Assembly: GCA_023525975.1 (NCBI GenBank)
Contig: CM042029.1
Location: 86,720,849 to 86,784,848 of the forward strand
Source of the DNA: Smallanthus sonchifolius
Lineage: Eukaryota; Streptophyta; Magnoliopsida; Asterales; Asteraceae
Direction of reading: 5' to 3'
Length of the DNA stretch: 64,000 nucleotides
Part shown: piece by piece, positions 19,991 through 28,917 of the stretch
How the letters are laid out: the number at the start of each line of letters is the position of its first letter
How positions within the stretch are numbered: position 1 is the stretch's first letter
Notes under the pieces: generated by a model
The model's input: only the letters and a program-made list of their open reading frames with translations
Told to the model about the DNA's origin: nothing
Database searches by the model: none
Position numbers and translations under genes: made by a program

Positions 19991-21597
19991 CTAGCTTTAA
20001 CCCCGTGTGTTACACAGGGTGAAACGTTAAGATTATATTGATAAAAATCTTAAAAACTTTTTTTATACAAATTTGATATTGTATTTCTAACTTTTCATTT
20101 TGTTACATGTTAAGATTATATGGATGAGAGTAATCACAACATCAAAAAATATATGAAAATACATTTAATAAGTTGTGTACTTTTTACAATACATTAAACT
20201 ACATGTCAAATGAAACCTTACAATGATTATTTACAATTTTGAAAATACTTCATTGTATGCAACATTTGACGTGGTATTGGTAACTTTTTCATGTTTACCA
20301 AAGATTAATAGCTTGAGTCTATCTCTACTTTTAACTCTTAATAATGCAACATACAGCTGATCATGAATAAACACCGTATCTTTCAATACAAACCAACATT
20401 TGAAAGTGGTTGACCTAAACTTTTATTCATGGTCATAGCAAAAATACAACAATTGTATATTTTATTATTTGAAGTTCTAATGAAATTCTTTTGTCTGAAT
20501 ATATTAACCTAATTATAGGGATAAAATTGTGATGACCAATGTTGCTTCCAAATATAATTTTTGCTTCAATAACGAGATTACCTAGTGATTTGACCTGAAG
20601 TCTCGTTACATTACCTAAACCATTTTTTCATCAATATTTCTAAATAACATAACTGGAACACAGACATGTAAAACTAATTTATGTTTTGACAAACTTGATA
20701 GTGTAAGTCTATTTAGAAAATCAAGAGCTTATAAACTTTCATCAAAGTCATCATCAAGATATTCTGATTGACGGATACTATTTATACTTATATGCGTAAA
20801 ATCTCGCTAAACTTTTAATACTAAATCTCTTATTACAAAAAATAATAAAGAGATAGAAGTAAAATTTAAATTTTAATAATATATCATCTTTTAAATTCAA
20901 AATTTAAAACATCAAATTTTAAAAATTTCACTCTTTAATATTTTGACACAATTAAATTTGAAAATCTAAATTTAAAATACTAACAAATTAAAACTAATAA
21001 TTTAGAATTGAAACTTGTAAACATATTTTTTGGAAAAAAAAATCTCGTCATTTAAAAAAAATAAAGTTTAAAATATAATACACTTTTAGAATAAATATTA
21101 GTTTCTTAATTTTATTAAAAAACTAAGTATTAAAATTTGTAAATCAAAATAAAAAAATTATTTATAAATATCAAATTTAATTAAAAAACTACTAATTAAA
21201 TATTAATAAACTTTATTTTAACACATATTTATTTAAAATATAAACGTAGTATTTTCAAATTTTTTATGTAAAAATAAAAAAATCTTTTTTTTTATAATAA
21301 AATTTTTAAAAAATCATTTTTTAATAATAAACTTTAATGATAATTTTAATCAATAAATCCTATTTTTTAATTCTTGATTTTTTTTAAATTTTCATTTTGA
21401 TGATAATTTAAAAAAAAATGTTAGCTAGTGGTAATAATGATTAATTGATTTGTTAAATGTTATTTTAAAAAAAAGAGAGGCTAAATATAAAAATATTAAA
21501 TGGATGATATAAATATGATTTTCGGGGAATAAATTTGTGAGATTAAATGTGGTGATGCTAAGTGGCAAAAACATTTAGTTTTTTATTAGAATAGAGA
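19991..21597 (-). mobile_element. Helitron B with helicase remnant
   Basis: On the minus strand it begins TCTCTATTCTAATAAAA and ends with a short hairpin (CCCTGTGTAACACACGGGG) and CTAG. The host bases are A at 19990 and T at 21598. The ends resemble those of Helitrons A, C and D. It carries a recognisable C-terminal helicase segment at 20231-20790. The rest (20800-21600) is very AT-rich and has no gene. The 1.6-kb length is far below an autonomous Helitron, so this is an internally deleted copy. Confidence 0.82.
20231..20790 (-). pseudogene. Helitron PIF1-like helicase, C-terminal remnant
   Basis: Minus-strand pieces in more than one frame match the end of Helitron Rep/helicase proteins. They include KLVLHVCVPVMLFRNIDEK, then GNVTRLQVKSLGNLVIEAKI, FAMTMNKSLGQPLSNVGLY, DQLYVALLRVKSRDRLKLL, and TTSNVAYNEVFSKL before a stop at 20231. 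These correspond to the last SF1 helicase motifs. At least one frameshift (about 20420) and one internal stop are present, and the Rep domain and the upstream helicase motifs are missing. In a full element this protein unwinds DNA for rolling-circle transposition. Confidence 0.85.
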
Positions 21598-22077
21598 TTA
21601 TTCGATATTATCGACATTTTTAATAGGTCAAAAGGAAGAAAGAAAGAAGAAAAAAGAGATGACAGGCTTGGCCCATACTGGTTTCCGACCCTCAATGATT
21701 CAGCCCCCAATCCATCAAAAGAGCAAAGTTTGTCTAGAAAGAGAGAGTCTCTAGTGAGAGAAAGTCCAAGACATCCTTTTGATCTTCAAGTTGCTTTCAA
21801 TACGCTTCTTCATCATTATAGAGCAAGAAGCCATTAAAAACCATTGCATTGGAGATAAGAATCGAACCTAAAACCTCTGATTTTCAGTTTAAATGGGTTT
21901 GGGATAAAACTAGGGTTTTGAATTCAATGCATGGATTTTTACGTGTAGTATGTGATATAAAGCTAAGATCTAACTTCATGGAAGTTAAACAAACAATTTA
22001 GACGTAAAAACTTACAAACTTAGGTTAAAAAACAGGCATGTTTGATGATAATCTTCATTGAATGACTCTAATGATTG
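21598..22077. other. Intergenic DNA, no gene supported
   Basis: A less AT-rich patch at 21650-21850 (GAGAGAGTCTCTAGTGAGAG) looks like a leader or degraded promoter, but no coding sequence follows it. Confidence 0.5.
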
Positions 22078-22375
22078 GGGGCGACACTAATCAGGGAAGA
22101 TGACCAGGAGTGGCGTCGTCCCCAAGGTTTCCAATGATTGGGACACGTATCATTTCCTGGTGATACTAAGAGTGTCGCCTAAGCCCACTGGGGACACTGA
22201 TATTAGCGACATTAATGTGGGCGACTCTATACGGACGACACTGAATCACAAGATACTAAGTCCAGAACGCAAGTTCTGGCAACACTGAAAATGTGCTTGG
22301 CGACACTGATCATGTGTCGATGACACTGTCCTAGCGACACTGACAAGTGCCAGCGACACTATTTAGGTGACACTA
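22078..22375. repeat. Array of about twelve GCGACACT-type motifs
   Basis: Variants of GCGACACTGA occur about every 15-30 bp, mostly in one orientation (near 22081, 22190, 22208, 22238, 22300, 22333, 22353 and 22368), with inverse AGTGTCGC near 22170. The pattern resembles the subterminal repeats of CACTA elements. However, no CACTACAA terminus or transposase is seen here. Confidence 0.65.
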
Positions 22376-23170
22376 GCATAAATGATAGAATTCGTGTGTT
22401 GATTATATGCAGATCGGTTAGCACGTTAGTATTAAATAAATGTTCAACCCAGGTTATTTATATACGATCAGGTGAGTCAAGAATCCATATTTACTTATTT
22501 CTAGGGTGTTATGTATACTCCCATGAAATATTTAAGAAATGATGACTGCAAAATTGATGAAACAAAGGATTTATGAAAGGAATAATTTATAAAACAAGAA
22601 TGTTTATGAAACAGAAGCTTTTACAAAAAGAATGATTTATAAATGAAAAAAAAGGTTTTACAAATCAATGAAATGTATTATGAAAGGAAAACGACAAATG
22701 TGCTTAAAAAAGTCACTACATATATAATCTGTTAAAAGGAATGAGTAGAAGCTAGCGGTTTTTTCAGTGTTGTACAACTGGTGTCCTGTCAATGGTTTCA
22801 ATTTTTTACTCTTTAAAACTATACAATGAATTGGTGAGGTATATAGTATGTGTAGTTAATTGACCGAAATTCTTTGACCGTTTAGGATTTTAATTAGTTC
22901 GTTATGCTTAAAGTTACTTTTATCATACAATTAGTGTTGTAGTTTTTAACTTAAGTCATATGTCGTTAAGTAGATGTTAAATCCTATACTTTGGTCGATA
23001 TCGACGATATTTCACCATCCTACATTCTTTTTTAATCTACGTGTCTGATACATAAAATCTTTATTTTTCACTCTTTAAAACTAAACGATAATTTGTGTCA
23101 CTCGAATATCTAACACATCTAACACATGTGCTACATATCAAAATATTCCTTCTAGTTACGCCACTCCGCG

Positions 23171-23414
23171 CAGAGGCGGATACACCTTCAATTGAGGGTG
23201 GGCCAATGCCCACCGTACAGTCCAATTAAGAGGTCTTATATGTGATTGATTAGACTACGGGCATTGGTCACTATATATATAACTAATTTTTGCGAAGATG
23301 TAAATTGTAAAACATAACTATATTATTTTATTGTCATTTCATTTTTTTCCTCCGTTACTTTTTTACCCGCCACTGTTCTGCCCCTTCTACACAAAATTTT
23401 TGTATCCGCCACTG
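23171..23414. mobile_element. hAT-type MITE with perfect 8-bp target duplication
   Basis: The ends CAGAGGCGGATACA and TGTATCCGCCACTG are inverted repeats (one mismatch). The 8-bp duplication ACTCCGCG is perfect at 23163-23170 and 23415-23422. The 244-bp interior is non-coding. Confidence 0.9.
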
Positions 23415-23551
23415 ACTCCGCGCGTAAAATTATCAAGGAGGAGAATTTAGTTATAAAACATGTTAATGATATTTTACCTAAAACATGGTCTATGAACTTT
23501 TATCAAACCATTCTTTATATAATATTCACCGGTGAAGCATTTTGAGACCGG

Positions 23552-24055
23552 TCACTCAACAGGTCGTGAAGTCAAGATCGATAAAAGAACATCATGCGCC
23601 CGAGGAGTAGCATTAGCCCGGCAAAGAGGGCAATTATCATGCGAAAAAAGCCACATATCAATACACGAAACATGAAAAACATGTGCACATTCCGGCATTA
23701 TTCTAACCTCATCATTTTCTTCAAACTCATCTAAACAAACCACACATGTCCCTTCTTTAAATTCTTTTGAGTACTTATGAACATCCAGCACGGTCGATGA
23801 CCCATTTGAGCTCGAGCCACTAGTAGTACTAACTGGGAGCGATAATCTTGGGTTGGAGTGACGGGCAGCCCGAATTCTTGGACTACGGTTCATATTTGGT
23901 GATCTTGCTGGCTCAGTGGTGGTTTGAGCACTATTACGAAGACAGTAATTAGCGGTTATGCAGTGGATTAAAGCCACCAAAATCGCACCAGAAACGACCC
24001 CGAGAACCCCGACTAAGAGTGGGTCAACACTATGGTGATCATGTGAATCGGCCAT
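23552..24055 (-). CDS. RING-H2 finger E3 ubiquitin ligase, ATL-like
   Basis: This intact single-exon gene of 167 aa is predicted to be a membrane-anchored E3 that passes ubiquitin from an E2 to targets. A transmembrane segment lies at about residues 12-34 (LLVGVLGVVSGAILVALI). A basic, Ser-rich linker follows. The RING-H2 has all eight ligands: C104, C107, C123, H125, H128, C131, C142 and C145, with the usual Trp after the second pair (DMWL) and Pro after C142. An acidic EEFKEGTCVVC-like lead-in (KEFKEGTCVVCLDEF) is typical. I do not see a clear GLD motif, so the placement in ATL rather than another short RING-H2 family is inferred. The start is the first ATG; a TATA-like box lies about 80 bp upstream. 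Single-exon structure is normal for ATL genes. Confidence 0.92.
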   Translation of the reverse strand: MADSHDHHSVDPLLVGVLGVVSGAILVALIHCITANYCLRNSAQTTTEPARSPNMNRSPRIRAARHSNPRLSLPVSTTSGSSSNGSSTVLDVHKYSKEFKEGTCVVCLDEFEENDEVRIMPECAHVFHVSCIDMWLFSHDNCPLCRANATPRAHDVLLSILTSRPVE

Positions 24056-24131
24056 AGTGGAGAAATATCAAGAGATAGACGCTTATTGTTCGGTGATTAG
24101 ATTATTATTGAAAATTTGAAATTAGAATATG

Positions 24132-24142
24132 TTTATATATAC
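24132..24142 (-). promoter_or_regulatory. TATA-like box of the RING-H2 gene
   Basis: On the minus strand GTATATATAAAC lies 77-87 bp upstream of the ATG, leaving room for a leader of about 50 bp. Confidence 0.5.
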
Positions 24143-24754
24143 ATGTTGACGTTGATGGCACGGTGTATTTGCAAGAGTTTGATCGCAAATTTGGAGCTAA
24201 GGGTTAGAAACGTGTTATATATATATATACACATACATGCACACACTAAAATATTTTATAAGTGAAGACAAAACAACAGCCATGCAAGGCGTTTTCGTGG
24301 CGGTACGGCATCATTTTCCTTATGTTGTATCAAAAGGTTAAAGAAACTAATTAATAATAGTATACTAAAAACTTTAAGATTTTTATCTTTTTTAATGTGA
24401 GAACTCGTTATCGCTGACCAATGGAATATTTGATTGTAACATATTAAATGGATATAATTATAGATATGTTTATGTAAAAGAATGAGTCAGATGATCTAAA
24501 TCACGATATACTTCTAACCCATTAAAAGATAAACATATTAAAAATTAATTTATTTGAAAACGTCACGTAATCTAACCCGGTTAAGAAAACTAGACTTTAG
24601 CCGGCATAGGAAAAAAAAAGGGTACATGGGTTCTACAAAACCAATCAATCAAAAAACGTCACGTAACCCCGCAAAAATCTAGTCGGTTTCTTCATAACCA
24701 GCAAAAACTTAGTCCCACAAATCAAACATAACTAGCAAATTCTCACTTAAAGAG
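24143..24754. other. Upstream region of the RING-H2 gene, no other feature
   Basis: This is AT-rich DNA with a short (TA)n run at about 24220-24230. No second gene is supported. Confidence 0.5.
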
Positions 24755-26115
24755 TTGGGTCTAGGGAGGGTGAGATGAGTGTAAACCTTACCTCCTCTAA
24801 CCCATAGGGTGAGATGAGTGTAAACCTTACCTCCTCTAACCCATAGGGTATAGAGGTTGCACTAGAGAGCCCCCCCCCCCCCCTCGAAAAACATTAAAAA
24901 CATGCATACAATAGACAACCAGTAACAAATATCCAGTATCAAAAGCATATATAAGAACAAGACAAGGACGTTTATACCATATACCGAGAATCAAATAGTG
25001 ATAACAGATACAAGAACAATAAGGCATACAAATATGTGTCATAACAATATAGAAAGATTTTGACATACAAGTCCCTAAGGCTAAAGTAGATAAGACTGGA
25101 TGCATTATTATACAAAAGGCCTACCTGACAACTAAGAGCAAACCTACAACTAAAGGCAACCTAAATGTAGCTAAGTGAACTACCACTTAAGCGACGAATC
25201 CCCACAAATGGTTTAGCCTATACTCACCCCTAGAAATCCCTAACCTTTATCCAACGTCTCCACCAATTCGTATAACTGATTATGTCATCAAATAGGTGCA
25301 AGTCTATCAAAACTTATTGAATCTTCTTATCCCAAGCCAGTTTGGTCTGTCTTTGCTCTTCTTCCCCTCTATGGTGAGGTTTCCACTCCCCTTACTGGTG
25401 TCGTCATTTGTCTCCTCTACACATGCCCGAACCATCTCAATCTCCCCTCTCTCACTTTATCCGAGATGCGTGCTACCCCTAATATGTATCTAAAGCCTCA
25501 TTCTTTATCTCGTCTAACCTTGTGTGACCACACATTCACCTCAACATCATCATCTCAGTTGTCTCCAATTTCCACGCTTGAGTTTTCTTAATTGGCCAAC
25601 AATCGGTTCAGTTCAACATAGCCGGTCAAACGGCCACCCTATAGAATTTCCTTTTTAGTTTCTATAGAAACCTTTTTGTCACACAAAACGCCTATGGATG
25701 CTCACTAGCTGCACCACCCTACCCGAACACAGTGGGCTATATCATAGTCAATGTCCCTGTCAGTACGTACGAACGAGCCTAAATACTTAAAACTTGTTGT
25801 TTGTGTTACCAATTCGCCACCAAAAGTCATTTGGGTGTCTCATTCGTTGTTTGCCTCACTGAAGTTATAATAAAGACACATGGTTTTAGACTGACTTATG
25901 TGTAGGACTTTGTGCTCTAAGGCTGTCCGCTACTCCTCTAGCCTTACATTTAGGTCCTGCTTCTTTTTTGCCACCAGCATAATATCATTTGCGAAAATCA
26001 TTTACCACGGGATGGCCTCCTAAATCGACTTCAAAAACTGATCCAAAACAATCGCGAAAAGGAACAGACTCAAAGCAAATCCTTGGTGGAGCCCCACCTC
26101 CACGAGGAAGGGGTC
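24755..26115 (-). pseudogene. RTE-type LINE remnant, reverse transcriptase 3' half and tail
   Basis: Read on the minus strand from 26115, pieces match the end of a plant RTE-like non-LTR reverse transcriptase. They include VGLHQGFALSLFLFAIVLD, then MIFANDIMLVAKKKQDLN (the catalytic FADD here reads FAND), TSFKYLGSFV, and later ISDKVREGRLRWFGHV. Many stops interrupt it. After about 25270 comes a non-coding tail that ends with two 39-bp tandem units (24768-24848) and a C run at 24871-24883. The element is 5'-truncated, as is usual for LINEs, and dead. The upstream RT and endonuclease domains are absent. Confidence 0.8.
24768..24848. repeat. Two 39-bp tandem units at the LINE 3' end
   Basis: The unit GGTGAGATGAGTGTAAACCT... 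is present twice back to back, and a third, altered unit begins GGGTATAGAGG. Such tail repeats are common at RTE 3' ends. Confidence 0.75.
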
Positions 26116-26135
26116 AAAAATAAAAATAATTTTTT

Positions 26136-26459
26136 TTAACTACTTTGAATAATAATTATTAAAAAATACCAAGCACCAATGGGTTGGTTATAATTGTATT
26201 GAGAATTCACCCTAGGTGAAAATTTTGTAAACCTCTCCCATGCCCACAACTGTAAGAGGTACACAGGACCCGCAATTTCCCCAGCTTTAGGATGAGCCAC
26301 CTTACATAAATTTCTATATAAAAAGACGAGCACCGCACCTCCCCAACTAAACCGACCACAACGTCTTAGATCCTCCATGTTATTTAAATGATACAATGGT
26401 ACAACGTTGTTAGAGGTATCCGGAAATAATGTACCGCTGCATAAAATCAACATAATCAA
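26136..26459 (-). pseudogene. Plant mobile domain (PMD/MAIL-like) fragment
   Basis: A 107-residue minus-strand frame resembles part of the plant mobile domain of the MAIN/MAIL1 proteins and PMD-carrying transposons. Matching stretches are LFPDTSNNVVPLYHLNNMED, then CGRFSWGGAVLVFLYRNLCK and GPVYLLQLWAWERF. Only the middle of the domain is present. There is no upstream N-terminal half in frame and the sequence degrades after WERF. PMD proteins of the host act in gene silencing, and transposons often carry relatives, so this is most likely a captured or decayed copy. Confidence 0.7.
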
Positions 26460-28917
26460 ACGTGCACGTTGCGTGCAATGTAAATCATTTGCGTTTTCTG
26501 GAAAATCTTTTTCAAATTCTTTTTAAAAAAAGATAATTTAACCCATGTACCCTTCATATAATTGTTTGTTGGGTTAATACTCAGTAAACATTGACACCTC
26601 TCCATATAATTGTTTGTTTGGTGGATTTTTGTTGGGGTTTGATTGGAATTAAAGAGACACCCGAATGTATAGTAGTGGTGGTGTTGCTTAACTCTCGTCT
26701 GATTTCCGGCCAAAAAGTTGGCAAATCCGGCGGTAGGGAGGAACTAGAAGCGCTCCCTCAAAAAGAGTTGGTACAAGTTTATATAACCACAATATAAAAA
26801 GTACTAGGTAACCTTATGTGGTGTTTTTTAACCGGTTACTTTTTGATATGTTTATTTTGGTATGAGCTAAAAATCATTGTACACTATAATAAAAAAATTT
26901 GATCAAAATGTACATTTTAGTGATTTTTCCTTTTTTTATTGCATAAAACCTATCCTATCATATTTTTGAAAGTTATAATATTATCATTGTTTTTATAATA
27001 TGTTTCTTAGTCAATTTCAAGGCATAAATTATTTATCACTTTCTTTTACTGTCCCTTGCGATCTTATAGCATACATTTCGGTAACATGTTCCTCAAACTC
27101 ACCTACTTCTCTCCTGTGTATGGCTTCATCAAAGAAAACTATTTGATCTAACTATTGCTAGCATGATATGCAGACAATTCGATATATACCAGACTATGGT
27201 ATTTTTATATTATCTCGTCACTTTGCAAGGTTGACCCACAAGGCTTTTCATGTCTAGAGGTCCATGTGCGGTGCAGGGTGTGTGCCTGATTTGGACAGTT
27301 TTGTTCCGGTAAATAGTCCAATTTATGGCCTCAGAAAGATAATAATACAATGAAGAGCTAACCGAAGAAATATCATTACATGTTACGAGTTGTGAAGTAA
27401 ACAATTACACTAGATTATTCTTATTTCTAGCACCTTTCAACCCGATGGTTGGGCGAAACGCCCTAGTGATCACAGCGGTTCTAAGGGGCATTGCCCCTTT
27501 AGCGGGGTCCATGACAGCATTCCCGGTGGGGTCCAAGGGGCAACGTACCCGGCGGGGTCAAAGGGGCATATCCTCTTACTTGGAAACAATATTTTATCTT
27601 TAGTAAAAAGCATTGAAAAATGCTTTTGATTTGATTGGTTGATGGAAAGTTGCATGAAAATGATCATCGGGTACAATAGTAAGTTGCTATTTATGATTAG
27701 TGGTAAGTTGCTACAGATTGTTAGTGGTAACTAAGGTCAACAACAACTTGATTGATCAACGGCAAGTGAGATCAACATCAACCGCTAGCACAAGTAACTA
27801 TGATCAATGTTAACTAGTCATCGATATCACCGGTTGTGAGTGGTAATCGGTAATGGGCAGGATTATCGATAGTAACTAAGTTAGTGCTAAAAGAGTTCTA
27901 TTGATGATTTTTCTTGCTGGCAGAAGTTATTACTGATATAACTAAATACCTAACCAATAGTTATAAGACATATTCAACGAATAGTTGTATCGTTTCAACT
28001 AAAACGTTGTGATGGCTCCTTATAAGGGAGGTCTTTGGTCTTATTTTCATACGCATTTTCATGGTATGTTTTTTCTAAAAGGTCGTTTATTTCTTTTTGA
28101 GTTATTTGATTAACATTTGGGGAGGGCAACTAAAATACTTTGTCTTCAAAGAGATTTCAAGGACATTTCCAAACTATAAAACCTACACTTGCTAGGAAAG
28201 TTATGTAAATGGCAAACAAAGGCTTTTCTTTCACCCCTTGTTTCTAAGAATAAAATTCCTTGGTAGAGCTAATACTCACGTTGTGTTGACTCTTTTTTAC
28301 CGGTTAAAACATCTTCGGATAATCCTCAGATCATGTTGACGTTTTTTTTACTGGTTTTACGAGGCGCCCTGGTGTGAAGCTCTCCAACATGGCAACACTT
28401 TTTGGGGTGTGAGGGGCGTGAAGGGCTTTATCACCGCTTCGGTGGAGGAGTTTTGGGTGTGAGGGCAAAAGCGTGGTTCAGATAACGGGCGTGAGGGCAA
28501 ATGTGTCTTTGGCAGGGGTGTCGGTTTATTTGCGTACATGGATGATGGATCACGCCTTGGACGTGAAACCACTACACATGTAGAGCGTGTATAGTAAAGA
28601 TCAATGAAATCGATCACTTTGCGAACTATATTATGATAATGCTATCTTGGTTCACATAAACTTATTTAATTATATTATTAATCTTGTCTCAATTTATTTA
28701 ACTATAACAATTCACATACTTGCATTTTTTAAAGAAAAAATTAAAAATTAAAGTCGTTTAATTTGTTACGGTAAAACCAAAGAAACGGTTAATTTACCCA
28801 ATTACCCACACGATCTATCTTCTCTCACCAAACCAACGGTCATATTTCCTGCAACACAAAACCAAAAAAAAAAAAACACCTTCACTCTCCTTTAATCAAT
28901 CTTTCCAACTTCTAACC
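26460..28917. other. Intergenic DNA upstream of the X8 gene, no gene supported
   Basis: A GC-rich patch at 27440-27570 holds short repeats of GGGGCATTGCCCC and GGCGGGGTC type, and another at 28355-28560 holds GGCGTGAGGG(C) repeats. Both look like decayed MITE interiors. The last 120 bp before 28918 form a CT- and CA-rich leader (ACACCTTCACTCTCC) of the X8 gene. Confidence 0.5.

Noticed and set aside
23552..24055. RING-H2 gene as a retroposed pseudogene, because it has no intron
   Set aside because: The frame and all zinc ligands are intact, no poly-A tail or target duplication is seen, and short ATL-type genes are normally intronless.
28357..28617. 86-codon minus-strand ORF
   Set aside because: It arises from GGCGTGAGGG repeats, with no start context, domain or splice support.
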